From the NCBI GenBank assembly GCA_002794785.1, contig NBBA01000008.1, positions 868,001 to 932,000 of the forward strand: a stretch of 64,000 nucleotides of DNA, given 5' to 3'. The position numbers were made by a program, and so were the translations under genes. Source of the stretch: Coniferiporia sulphurascens (lineage: Eukaryota > Basidiomycota > Agaricomycetes > Hymenochaetales > Hymenochaetaceae). Positions 14,928-27,079 of this stretch are shown piece by piece (the first letter of the stretch is position 1; each line of letters opens with the position of its first letter). Under the pieces are notes generated by a model, which made no database searches, was not told the origin of the DNA, and saw only the letters and a program-made list of their open reading frames with translations.

Positions 14928-16647
14928 GATGTCCAAACCATCCTCCCACCCCCACGCAGTATTTTAAGGCCTGCAGCGGTCCCAAATGCGTACGGAATCC
15001 GTCGGAGGAGGATTAGAATTTGCAGAGAGCTAGCCATAGTTCAAATTCCGGGGTTCCAATGCACGTACTTCTATGAATTCAATGTTCTAATTTCGTGAAA
15101 ACAGGTTCCTTGCGGGGAAAGCCAAAACCCATGAGACCCTAGCGAAATTCCGACGCACATTATAAAGCCTTAAATGATGGAGTGGAAGTGGGGGTGAAAT
15201 GTATTTAGCGGCGAATACCAATGCATACGGCAGTGGCCCGTTCGGAATGTTGCGTCCATTTCGTATCTAGCACCGGGGTGTTTTTTTTTTGCAACAGAAA
15301 CTTCGGCGTCTGCAAAAGTGCAGCTGGTCCACACGACCCAAGTAGCCTTGCACCACGATCACGCATTTGGACAAGCGAAGATCACTGGACGGAGAGGTTC
15401 GGACAACCTATAGCAGCAGCTAAATAAGCGAAAACAATTCTTTTGAACATAGTCTGTGGCACCCTCCTCGCCTCCTCTTAACTCCCTTCGATATATCATA
15501 GCTGCGTGACGATGAAGTACTTCTGGGCGCAGAAGATGTCCGGCTATCATGGCCATGTACTTTAAGTGATTCGATTCTTGTCGTGCACGGTTACAGAAAG
15601 GGTGAACCACTCAGTACCGTGCGTAGAGCCTCTGTGCTGGCATCGTCTGAGATTTCTATCACCGGCTCTATTGCATTTCTGTGCGCCTTAAATTGCCCCT
15701 ACAACTTCTTCTATCCTTGAATTTGTTCCTAGTTCGGTCGCATTTTTATTGGAGCAAGCTGACCCTGCATCGTCACCTATCGGAGGTTGCGACGTCGGCT
15801 TTGTACTTTGGACCAACATGTGTCTTTGTCCGATCTGCTCGGGTTAAAATCGACTAGCCGTTGGAAACCTTGATCAGGTCGGTTGAAGCTAGATAAGCGA
15901 AAGTTACAGTTAACATCGAGAAAGCCTAAGGGGAGGGAATAAGAGGAGATACTTATTGCGATTATATTACAGCGGCGACGAAGCCCGCGAAGTACGGAAA
16001 GCTCTGCGGCATGCTTGTTCCATATTATGTACATGTCTGGGCTTCGCAGTGATCCGGTTAGGGGCTGCCCTAAAGCTATATTAGTCAGCAGAAGCGTGGT
16101 GGCTGTCTGCCGGACTCTGCCCCCCCCCCCAGGTGAGAACATGCTCCTACCCTTAAAAACAGGCTGTCCCTGTCCCTTGCTCAACTATGCTGATGTGGCA
16201 TAGCTTCGCTTCTCTACTCTATGTGGGCTCCCCACATACATTTACATATTTATAGTAAGTGCCATCCTCACTCAGGCTGGCAGTGCCTTTATTATATTGA
16301 ACTGTAGTATTGTCTATAGGATATAGAAGCACAACTCGGACATATCCGAAACTTGAATATAGAAGATGAATTTTAGAAAAGCAAAAATAGCAAAAAAAAA
16401 ATACACTCTCAATGAGGATACAGAAAGCACCTATATTCGGGTTTGCTCCCCGTGGATGGATTAATCTTATCTCCTGAGGGTTCCTCAATGTGCATGCTGG
16501 CTTCAATGCAGGACAAACTCGTTTGTCATGTTCTTTAAAACACTAATACAGGACGAGACATTCTTCTATAATGCTTAATAAGCCCTTACAGAGTGCTCAC
16601 GCACCGTACAGTACGAGACGTCAGTAGCTTTGTTGCAGTCAGGAAAT
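14928..16647. other. Upstream region of P450 copy 1, partly inside the tandem duplication
   Basis: About 1.7 kb. From about 15,060 to 15,960 it is collinear with 19,080-20,060 upstream of copy 2, so the promoter and distal upstream DNA were duplicated with the gene. About 16,000-16,530 has no counterpart above copy 2. It carries a C-run of about 11 (16,120-16,130), a short palindrome TATGTGGG/CCCACATA near 16,220 and an AT-rich stretch. Open frames here (e.g. 15777-16184) are not conserved as protein. Confidence 0.55.
14960..14970 (-). promoter_or_regulatory. TATA-like element of P450 copy 1
   Basis: CCTTAAAAT on the minus strand about 34 nt above the ATG. The same string sits at the same distance in copy 2 and a close relative sits above copy 3, which supports a core promoter role. 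Confidence 0.45.
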
Positions 16648-18964
16648 TCATGTCATATCCTGGTTAGCGAGTGTGGCATGCTTCGCAGTGCGTGGGATGA
16701 TGCGACACTCAAACGACTTCGGCTTACTTTAAGATTATTCGATATTCGTCATCATGATTAAGAATGGCACAAGTCGCGAATAACTTACCTGGTAAACCCA
16801 ACTATATATTCAATCGGAGGTAGTGTTTCTTTCCCCGTGCTGGCGTCGATAGGCGGTAAGATGTCAAACACGGCAAGAACGTTAGCCATTGCCAGCCAAG
16901 CCGCTGCGTCAGCGAAAAAACGCCCTGGACAAATTCTAGTTTACGCGTATAAGCGAGTGTACTGAAAAAAATAGAGAAGGACTGTATCCTGCTAACCGTC
17001 TTCCAAAACCGAACACCAAAGAGCTCGGATCATCTGCATTGAAAGTGCTCAATGCCTGTACACGGCTATTGACGGACTCCGAGGTTTTCTTAAGGAAGCG
17101 TTCAGGAAGGAATTTGTCGGGATTAGGGTAGTAACGCTCGTCCCGCATCATTTCCCTTTTCAAAATAACGTGTATATTTAGCCTTTACTTAAGTTGCAAT
17201 ACTAGACGGTCACGTCTTACCACACATTTGGTGCAATTATCGATCCAGCCGGAATGGTCTTGCCCTGGTAGACGTCTTCTTCAATGGACCTGTGCAGTAA
17301 ACCTGTAGGTTCGGATCACTTTTAGAACAGACTCAAATAATTTGGTACAGGACTCACTCAGCGGAAGGGGAGGATTAATTCTATTTAAAAAAAGCACAAA
17401 GTAAACTAATAAGCCTACGGTCTATATGGATAGTCAACGCACCTCAACACCTCCTTTAAAATACAGTCGATATAAGGAAGGTCAGGCCGATCTGCAAAGG
17501 TAGGCAGCTGTTCGCATCCAATAACTTTGTCTATCTCGGCCTGGGCTCGTTTCATGACCTCTGGGTTGTAGATCATCATGAGAAAAAAGGTCATCATAAC
17601 GACTTCGGACTAATGTAGCCAATAATTTCAGGAGGTGGGCACATTTATGGGTAAGTGAACTAACTGTGTCAACGCCAGCTATATCATCAAGAAAGATTCG
17701 TTAGAAAAGAGCCTATACGATGCGCAGAATCGACTTAGACTCACCTGCAAACATAGTTCCCGTTGCAAATTTCATATTGATTTCGTGATCACTGTCATTA
17801 AGACCTAGCTTTTCGTAATCTTCGAGCAGGCTATTCAACAGGGACGGCTGTGCCGTTCCCAATGCCTAGGAAATATGTAAGAGAAGACGCAAGACGCAAG
17901 ATGGGGTTTCATACTCTCTCCTCCTTCACTTTATTGTAAGGCTCGTTGAGCATTCTGACCGCGAGGTCATGCGTTATCCTCGCCTCCCTCTTAAAACTTG
18001 CTCCGGGGAACCAGGAAGGGATAAACTGGACTAGAAATGAGCGTATGGGATCTGCCACGGATCATCACAATTAAGCCATCAAACTTACTGAAAGGGAAAA
18101 GGTCTACAAGAGTCAAGCCCGGATTTCCGACGGACGTTCCTCGCGAAGTGGTGGTCACCGCAAGGTTTATGAATTTATCATCTCCGGACGAGATATCATG
18201 CCCATACGTTAGTTTAACCACACTTGCTGAGCTCATGCTTTCGGGATGTCAGACCTATTCACTTTGGGCAAAAAGTCCCACTAACCGATTAACGTGGCTA
18301 TGAAAGTCCTTCGGACGGACCAAAAGGTTCTTAATGAATATTTTGACCTGATCTATTTGAATAGGACGCAAAAGCACGGACGCCTGCGAGTTGAGATATT
18401 GATGCGTGAATCGGCGTTGGACCCTGAACCGATCTCCATAGCCAACGAAAGATAACATGTTTCCCCAACCTATCCTAAAAATATGGCATTTAATCATGAT
18501 TTAATCATGATATTTGGTTCCGCAGAAGAACCTCATGACTACATTTTACCGTGTAGAACAGTGGCGGGACGGTCAGAATAATTGGCGCTTCTCTTGTCCA
18601 TAAGATCCCGAGCCGCTTCCGCAGTATTGAGGACGATCATAGGGTGGCCAACAATAGTGAGGTGAAGAATGTCCCCTGAGGGCGAAATGTTTTGAGTTAT
18701 GCCAACCCGCTCACATCAGAACCGCTCACCAAATTTCTTCCTCCATTCTGAAAAGATGATGAACGGGGTGGAAGAAGATAAAATGCGCACGTGTCCCAGA
18801 AATGGGTCAGACGGTGGGCTGGGGAAAAGATTGAGAGAAGAGTGCCTCCGCAAAAGTCGATGTACGACTGAAGCACATATCGCGAGGGCCGTAATACACA
18901 AGAAATACTTTGTAGCTGCAGCGAAATTTGGCAGAGGAGCGCTGAAGGGCGAGTTTGAGGCCAT
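16648..18964 (-). CDS. Cytochrome P450, tandem copy 2 (near-duplicate of copy 1)
   Basis: Same exon-intron layout as copy 1, offset by about 4.02-4.06 kb, with mostly conservative differences. Start MASNSPFSAPLPNF at 18964, then anchor, FPSPPSDPFLGH, RIGWGNMLSFVGYGDRFRVQ, AGVDT|SEVVMMTFFLMM, DCILKEVLR, PDKFLPERF, FGFGRR|ICPGRFF. The last exon, TSKPKSFECRIIPRTAK, ends at TGA 16648-16650. Relative to copy 1, helix I has Asp for Glu (AGVDT), and the donor after the haem Arg pair is gttagc rather than gtcagc. All reading frames are open, so probably functional. The high similarity means a recent duplication, and short-read data could collapse the two copies. Confidence 0.87.
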
Positions 18965-20090
18965 GATGTCCAAACCATCCTCCCACCCCCACACAGTATT
19001 TTAAGGCCTGCAGCGGTCCTAAATGCGGAATCCACCATATGAGAATTCAAATTGTGGAGAGATAGCCACCATTCAAATTCCAGGGCTCAAAGATCAAATT
19101 TCGTGACAAACAAGTTCCTTGCGTGCGAGTAACACGCAAAAAAGTCAAACCCATGAGGCTCTAGCAAGCTTCCGACTCAAAGTCTCCGATGCACATTAGA
19201 AGGCCAAACCGAAAGGGTGAGAATGGAAATGAATATAGATTTAGCGTCAAAGGGGCCCGTTCGGTATGTTGCGTGTATTTCGTATCTGGCTTCGAAAAGT
19301 TTCTCCACAGCAAAAACTTTGGCGTGCACAAAAGCGCAGTTGGTCCATGCGATCCAAGGAGCTTCTTACTGCCATCACGCATTTGGGTGAGCAAAGAGCG
19401 CTGGATGGAAAAGGAAGCAAATCCAAACAACCTATAGCAGCAGATAAGCAAGCGAAAGGGATCCTTCTGAGCACGGCCTGCGATACCCTTCTCTTGATTC
19501 CCTTCAATTTATTATGGCCGCGTATCGACGCAGTACTTCTGGGCGCAGATGCTGTCTGACTGTCACGGCTTTGTATCGCGAGGTGATCCGATTCGCTGTG
19601 CGCGATTAAAAGGGTGAAACGCGTATAAAGCCTCTGTGCAAGCGCCGTCTGAGACTTCTATGACCGACTCTACTGCGTTTCTGTGTGTCTCCATTTATCC
19701 CAATACCCTCTTCCATCCTTGAAATTGTCCCTGGTTCGATTGAATCTGATTAGAACAATCACCCTTTCAAGCTGACCCTGGATCGTTACAGCAGACTTTT
19801 CAAATTCAACATGGTGACTTACTGCAAGTGGTATATGTATCTATCGTACGTCGCATTGTTGGCTTCGTATTTTGGACCAACATGTGTCTTTGTCCGACCT
19901 GCTCGGACTGAAATCGGACTCGGACTCATGCACCGGTACTTGTTCGATGCAACTAGCCATCGTAGGTCTTGATCAGTAACGCATGGATCGAGTCTGCGAG
20001 AGCTATAGTTATCACCGGGAAAGCCTTTGGGGAGGAATGAGAAGGAAACGATATTGCGATTCAGATTACGCCAGTCCTTCAAGTTAGACA
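18965..20090. repeat. Upstream part of the tandem duplication (second copy)
   Basis: Collinear with about 14,940-15,960, with small indels. Example of the match: the string GACCAACATGTGTCTTTGTC occurs at 15,811 and again at 19,875. No coding region is supported in either copy. Confidence 0.7.
18997..19007 (-). promoter_or_regulatory. TATA-like element of P450 copy 2
   Basis: Same CCTTAAAAT element about 34 nt above the ATG, in the same local context as copy 1. Confidence 0.45.
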
Positions 20091-20848
20091 TGTAGCAGTG
20101 TTATGCGTCTTGCAGGGATACAGGTACCTCGCAGGGACGCAGGGATCTCGTGGGGATGCCGGGGTCTCGCATGTAAAATTGGCAAGAATCTCTGCGCCGT
20201 GATACAGTATTGTGCATCCCTGCGGGAATGTCTACTCGCAGGGAAACTTGAAGGTACCCCCGCGGGGGTTCCCAATATGGAATGTGGCAGCGTGTCCTAA
20301 TGTTCTAAATCAGGTTGTTACGACGAGGTTCTCGCCGCTCGCGGCGTAGAATACCTGCGGGATGAAAAACTTTTCGTACTTCGTTGCCGGCGCTTGTGTT
20401 GTTGGCAAAACTTGCCAGTATTGCCACCGCCCTTTTTGCCGAAGGTTTTACCGGCATTGCAAAACTTCAATGGAACTTTGGGATGGCAAAACTAGTAATA
20501 AAAGTGACTACGCGTCGTTCGGTACGGGCCCCAACAACTGTACAACATATTACGGTACTAACTACAGTAGTACCGAGCTCGATGAAAAGCACGCCGGGTA
20601 TATTTTCGCTTTCCCTACGAGGCACCCATTAATTAGATGGGGAATAATTATATAAGAGCCGTCCGATCATCGATGCTACTAATAACTTCTGTTGCTACTG
20701 TTGCTAGCATTAGCGCAAGTTACCGTGATGTGCGGCACACGAAATACTATTAGCAGTGTACTGATCCATACTACTGCAGTTTTAATCCAATGATGAAAGG
20801 GAAAAGAAGTCGCCTTGGTTTTACACTGCTCAACAGTCGAGACACATG
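20091..20848. other. GC-rich repeat-like block between P450 copies 2 and 3
   Basis: About 20,110-20,280 has several copies of a CGCAGGGA-like word in both orientations (ACGCAGGGAT, ATCCCTGCGG, TCGCAGGGAA) and the palindrome ACCCCCGCGGGGGT. About 20,360-20,480 repeats TTGCCA/TTGGCAA-like words in both orientations. This block has no counterpart at the copy 1-copy 2 junction. It could be a degenerate non-autonomous element. The frame at 20362-20655 resembles no family. Confidence 0.35.
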
Positions 20849-23155
20849 TCATATTTTGTACGTGCACTCTTGATCGACAAGTGCGGCGTGTTTCGTGCTG
20901 CGTGGGATAATGCGGCAATCGAACGGCTTCGGTTTGCTAGCCACAAAAACCGTGTCTCTTTCTCACTTCGAATAATGATACAGAATACTCACCTGGTAAT
21001 TCCGGTTATATAATCAATGCGAGGGGGTGTTTCTTTCCTTGTTTCAGGATCAACAGGAGGCAAAATGTCAAACAGCGCTAGGATGTTAGCTATAGCTAGA
21101 AAAACCCCGGAATCCGCAAAGAAACGTCCAGGGCAAATCCTGAAAGAAAGAAGTGAGTGAATCGCTGAGGGGAAACAGGTAGAACTCGATCACCGTCTCC
21201 CAAATCCAAATACTAATGAGCTTGGATCGTCTGCGTTGAAAGTGTTCAATGTATGCACGTGCGAATTAACAGGGCTCTTAATTTTCTTGAGAAAGCGTTC
21301 GGGAATAAACTTTTCTGGTTCAGAATAGTACCGCTCGTCTCGCATCATCTGCCTTTTATTCGTTTATTGAGATATCAGCCTTCATCCTGGATGAGATGTC
21401 CGAATCCCTGACGCACCATATATTTGGCAAAATCATCGAGCCGGCTGGAATAGTTTTACCTCGATAAACATCCTCTTCCACTGACTGATGAGGTAACCCT
21501 ACGGATGAAGGTTGCATTTTCAGTCGTTGTAAGGTATATTTGTATGGGAGGGCTCACCCAGAGGAAGAGGAGGATTGATTCTGCCATTAGAAGAATCAGA
21601 GGTCTTCTACAGCTTTTGCGAATTATTAACATACCTGAAGACCTCCTTAAGAATACAATTGACATAAGGAAGCTCATCCCGGTTCATGAAGGTAGGTAGC
21701 TGGTTACTCTCAACAACTCCGTCGATTTCAGCTTGAGCCCGTTTCACTATCTCTGGGTTGTGTACCATCATAAGGAAGAATGTCATGATCACAATCTCGG
21801 ACTACATGCCCGAAAACTCGCGTGTTAGTTCGGCGTCTCCTGCATTTTAAAAACATACCGTTTCAACACCAGCTAGATCAAAACGACGTTAAATGAGAAC
21901 ATTGTTCAATATATGAAGAATGACTGGTCTGACCTCCATACATGGTTCCCCCAGTAAACTTCATATTCACTTCGTGATCTGCGTCGTATATACCGGACCT
22001 TTCGTAACTTTCAAGCAGACTGTTCATGAGAGATGGCTGTGCCGTTCCCGACGCCTAAGAAGTGTTTGAATAAGAATGACTAAAATAAGGCGAATATCGT
22101 ACCCTTTCTTCCTTCACTTTGTTGTAAGGGTCGTCGACCATTTTAACTGAGAGACCATACGTTATCTTTGCTTCCCTCTTGAAATTTGCCCCGGGGAACC
22201 AGGAAGGGATTGATCGAACTGGGAATAAAAGCATCAGAATTGTCATGATTCTGCGTCAGGACTAAATAGTAATACTCACTGATCGGAAAAAGGTCCACGG
22301 GAGTCATCCCCGGGGTCCCAGCTGCCGTTCCCCGAGCCGTAGCGATTGCCGCGAGATTTATGTACTCGTCGTTATGAGACAGTATATCGTGTCCATATGT
22401 CAGTTTGACTACGCCTGCTGAGCTGAAACTACTGGGACATCAGACCTGAGTAGTCCGGCGTTACTTGATGTGCTACTGACCGAACCACATGTTCATGGAA
22501 GTTTCCTGGGCTTACCAAAAGGTTCTTGACGAGTATCTTGACTTGCTCAATGTGAATAGGACGCAGAGATGTAGACGCTCGCGAATTAAGATATTGATGC
22601 ATAAATCGACGTTGAATTCTGAACCGATCGCTGCGATCAGAGAAGGCCAACATATTTCCCCAGCCGATCCTAAGAAAAAATGCAGTAATCAACATGTTGT
22701 TGAGGATTACAGAACTTAGTCCCCACATTTGACCATGCAGAATCGAAAATGGGCGCCCAGAATAGTTGGCACCCCTCTTTTCCATAAGGTCTCGGGCCGC
22801 CTCAGCAGAATTGAGGACAATCACGGGGCGACCAACGATGGAGACATAGATAACATCACCTAAAAAGTGAAAAATGCTTTAGTCGAGCGTATAGCAAGAT
22901 GCGAAATCGCCTACCAAGTCTCTTCTTTAATTCTGCAAACAATGTCCACGGGGAAGCGGAGGACACAATAATGCGCAAGTGCCCTAAAAAGGGGTCTGAC
23001 GGTGGGCTAGGAAACAGATCGGGACAGGAGTTCCTTTGCAAGAGTCGATAACTAATCAAAGCACATATCGCGAGGGTCGCCGTAGTGAAAAAAAAGTGCT
23101 CTGGAACGATCGCAGGACTCAGTCGAACATAATCAGTGGGGCTGCTCAAGGCCAT
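20849..23155 (-). CDS. Cytochrome P450, tandem copy 3
   Basis: Older paralogue of copies 1 and 2 with the same gene architecture. Start MALSSPTDYVRLSPAIV at 23155; N-terminal anchor FFFTTATLAICALIS; hinge FPSPPSDPFLGH; DVIYVSIVGRPVIVLNSAE; RGANYSGRPFSILHGQM; IGWGNMLAFSDRSDRFRIQ; helix I AGVET; MVHNPEIVKRAQAEIDGVV; NCILKEVFR (ExxR); then the haem loop FGFGRR|ICPGRFFADSG and LFDILPPVDPET. The last exon, SKPKPFDCRIIPRSTK, ends ECTYKI with TGA at 20849-20851. All exons join in frame. This copy lies outside the recent ~4-kb duplication. Its substrate is unknown. Confidence 0.87.
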
Positions 23156-24553
23156 CTTTTCTGAATTGCATATGCTGGGCTGGGTTTTTAAAGGCTCCCG
23201 TTGATCTCAGTGGAGCCCTAGAACAAGGAAGTGGCCGAGGTGAATGATGGAGTTGGCGGGCGGCGTTCTATCATTTAAATTCGAAGTCAAACTTTCTCAT
23301 TTTTTGAAGTAAATGACTTAGTCGGGCCGAACGGCATATTCGCGGAAAAACCCAAAAGCAACTTGGACCCATAGAACCATAGGAGCTTTTGGGAATAGTG
23401 CGTCTTAACTGAATAGTAGTAGTGGAGAATGCACTAGGACATACTAGGTCCCGTGAATACCGCGAGGAGCTTTGTTGAAAATAGACAATGTGCCTGTGGC
23501 ACAAATGATGCCTGCGTTACGATTGTTTACATTTTTTGAATAAAGCAATGCATGAAGAATTAAGCACGTACAGATAAATAGACCACGCGCTGCTCGAACA
23601 CGAGAAGTGGAGATACTGATCGGCATTACTACTACAACAGGTTAAATACGGAGAAGCTAGTTTAAAATTGATCTTTGTTTTGGGCACTGACCTTCAAACA
23701 GATATCCGGGGGAGTAACGCCAGGTGAACATCATTGGTGTGGATTGGGTTTTGCAAATTGGCATTGACCTTTTGTGTAATATTATATTTTCTTTGTACCC
23801 CAGTTCGCGGAATTTGAATTCGAACTGGTCAGCGGCTGCCTGCGGGACATGCAAGCCAAATAATGAAAGTTGGTTTTCAGCAATTCGCAGTGCTGGCGAA
23901 TGCACTTCGTAACCACGTATATCGTTGCACGAGAGAACTCGAGCGCGCATACAACAAGAAAAATACTGTGAAAAAATTTCTAGCTCCGACGGCCGACCTC
24001 GGCATCGAGCTCGAACTTCAACAAGATGCAATCAAGATGTCAGCTACCAAACACCGACATCACTTAAAATTAGACGGAGGGCCATTACAATGCCCATCGC
24101 CGGAGCCAAAATAGAATCGACCGGAATGTCGATCGAAAACGGCTCGACGGGATTCGGGAAATATCGTCTCCGACCTTCCACATGGTCTTTAGTGACTCTT
24201 ATGCATACCATTGCACGCACCAATCAGTGAAGCAATTTAGTTGGGAAATGGAGTCATCCATTGAGTAACGTGCGTATGGGGTTCAATATTAATGATGATA
24301 CTAGATTGAACTGTTTCAACAATCTTGTAACGTGAGTCATGCGACCCTTTGGTAGATAAGGTTGTTACACGTCTACCTTCGCGTAAGATTTGGCACTACT
24401 ATACTTAGTGACCTAATTAATCGCCACGAGGCGTTGTGCAAAGCACTCCGGCTCGCGCCGTTAGAGCTGGAAGGAATTCCCACCACGTATCCCTCAATTC
24501 ACAGCAGAGCAACAAAACTTGAATACTGGAGTCCATATCCCTATCAAGCCCAG
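23156..24553. other. Intergenic region between P450 copies 3 and 4
   Basis: About 1.4 kb. A CCTTTAAAAA TATA-like element of copy 3 lies at 23,185-23,194, about 30 nt above its ATG. Short frames at 23657-24031 (-) and 23925-24230 (+) overlap and resemble no family. Confidence 0.45.
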
Positions 24554-26742
24554 TCAAGCACATCCATGCTCAATCAATAATGCGTGCTTTGTGCTGTGCG
24601 GGACAATGCGACAGTCGAATGACTTTGGTTTGCTTGAAATGAACAGATTGGTCAATTTCATTCCAAAAATCCACAACATCGGGACTTTACCTAGAAAATC
24701 CTGTTATGTACAGTATTCGACATTGGGCAGAGTTCCTTTCCCGGTGTTAGGATCAATGGGAGGTAGGATATCAAATACAGCAAAGATGTTGGAATCGCAA
24801 GCCAGACACCAGTGTTGGCGAAGAAACGCGCCGGACAAATTCTGAAAGAAAGAAAAAGAAAACCAGCGGGGTTTATTGGAAAAGAACGAACCTAGGAGAC
24901 GGAAACTGCTCACCTTCTTCCAAACCAAAAACCAATGAACTGGGATCGCCTGGGTTGAGATCTTTCAATGTGTGCATATGATCTTCGCTGGCGTTGGTGA
25001 ACCTCTTCAGGAAACGCTCGGGTATAAACTTCCCTGGACCGGCATAATAGCGCTCATCTCGCATCATTTGCCTGGTTCAAGGGCGGCCCATCGCATTGAG
25101 CCCTCATCCGATTTGAAGGGTTCGTAACGTTTACACACCAGTTATTTGGCATAATTATTGATCGGGCAGAGATAGATTTGCCCTTATAGACGTCTTTTTC
25201 CATTGTCCGATGCAGTAGACCTACGGACGAAAGGAATGCTTGAATATCAGAATTAGCGTCCCTTAGAAAAGCAAAGTCAGCGGTTACCTTTTTTATAGAT
25301 TTCAGGCGTACCTGACACTTCCTTTAGGAAAGTCAGGCCGGTCCGCTAGGGTAGGCAGCTGTTCGCTACCGATGAATTTGTCAATTTCAGCCTGCGCCCG
25401 CTTTACTACTTCAAGGCTGTGGACCATCATGATAAGGAACGTCAAAACAACAACCTCAGCCTGAAAAAAGCCAATCGTATAAATATGTTTGCACGTCTAA
25501 AAACAAATAACTGACCGATTCTACGCAGGCTAAGTCGATATTGAAGGCGAATGAGAGACTGCGTTGTATAGAAGATGAAAGCCATTCTCACCTGCGTACA
25601 TGTTTCCCGCAGCAAATTCCATGTTCACTTCATGGCCCTCGTCAATAGTACCTGCTTTTTCGTAATCTTCGAGCAGGGCATTTAAAAGAGAAGGCTGAGC
25701 TATTCTAGCGACCTGAAAAAGAAGGTTTTAAGAGAACAAACGAGAAATCGCGCGACTCCCGCACCCTCCCTTCCTTCACTTTCTCGTGCGGCACGTTCAT
25801 CATTTTACGTGAAAGTTCAAGTGTTATTTTCGCATGTCTCTTAATTTCGCTCCTGGGGACCAGAAAGGAATGAAACGAACTGTTCATGGCGGGGTGAGCT
25901 TTTCAAAGGCCAGTCTATAGACAATTGGCGGACTTGCGGAAGGGGAAAAAATCCACCGGAGTCATGCCTGGCATCCCGGAAGCCGCGCCGCGCGATGCAG
26001 CAGTCACCACGAGATTTATGAACCTGTCATCATCAGACATGATATCATGCCCATACGTTAATCTGACTACAGTCGCTGCGCTCGGCCTTTCTGAACATCA
26101 GACATGCGAGCCCATATTTGTTGGACTACTGACCGGTTTACGTGATTACGGAAGTCCTTACAGTACTAGTAGGACAAAAAAAAGGTTACTGATAAACGTC
26201 TTGACTTGCTCCGCCTGGAAAAGGCGCAAGGATGTAGATGCTTTATGGTTAAGATATTGATGCATGAAACGGCGTTGAGTCCTGAAACGATCGTCGTAGC
26301 CAGTGAAGGCCAACATATTCCCCCAACCGAACCTTGAAATGCGGTGAGCAAGCCCCCTTTCCCAGTGACGGACGGCACAATTACATTTTACCGTGAAGAA
26401 TGGAGATGGGGCGATCAGAGCAATTAGAGCCTCTTTTTCCATAAGGTCCCAAGCTGCCTCGGAGCTATTAAGGATGATTATGGGACGGCCAACGACAGAG
26501 ACATAGATGACAACTCCTGAAAACGCGAAGCTCCCTGATTAGATGCATATCTTTATTATCACGAAATTACTTGCCAAATCTCTTCCTCCGTTCCGTGAAT
26601 AACTTCCACGTGGGAGGCCGAATACACGACATTCGTGTGACCCAAAATAGAGCCTGATGACTACACATGCATCTGTGAGTCCCCGATGAACATTTGAGAA
26701 CATTGTATATCCGGATCGGGAAGAAAGCCCGGGGAAGCCCAC
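24554..26742 (-). pseudogene. Cytochrome P450, tandem copy 4 (broken)
   Basis: Clear relative of copies 1-3: LGHTNVVYSASHVEV, RFGWGNMLAFTGYDDRFRTQ, KEARYYAGPGKFIPERFLKR-like segment, and a C-terminal exon KPKSFDCRIVPHSTKHALLIEHGCA with TGA at 24554-24556. Several features indicate inactivation. The N-terminal anchor and the PSPPSDP hinge are eroded. Helix I reads ACVES instead of AGVET. Three single-base indels disrupt the 3' exons: one in the haem-loop exon near 24,915-24,927 (GFGRR lost unless one T is restored), one near 24,788-24,796 (between WLAI and NIFAVFD), and one near 24,712-24,722 (just before YITGFSS). The ICPGRFF cysteine exon reads ICPARFF. Splice sites are largely retained, so decay is recent. 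Sequencing error is possible but would have to occur three times. Confidence 0.78.
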
Positions 26743-27079
26743 GGTGAATGCCGCATTGGAACTATTGTATGTCGATTACCTCAACTTCATCCGCGATCGA
26801 TGGAGGCACAAGTCTTTGGCCGAAGGAGAGGCGAATCGTACCACAAGAGTTTGAACTTAAGCTATAACGTGCACCACAAGAGGGCGGCTCGTCTAACCGG
26901 ATATCGAACCGCGTCGAAGGTGTTAACGTCAGTCATCCGGTGGCGCCTCACGCTAGTAACATGTAATTGGGCGATAAACACGTCAAAGGGATGACCGCGT
27001 GCTCCAGTTAACCATTGTCCTTACGTAACGATAGTCTCTATCTCTCCCATTCACTCGAGTTGAGTAGGTTTGTTTCCCA
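26743..27079. promoter_or_regulatory. Divergent region between P450 copy 4 and the dioxygenase gene
   Basis: About 340 bp upstream of the plus-strand dioxygenase, whose start follows closely on the right. No clear TATA box or named site. Confidence 0.35.
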
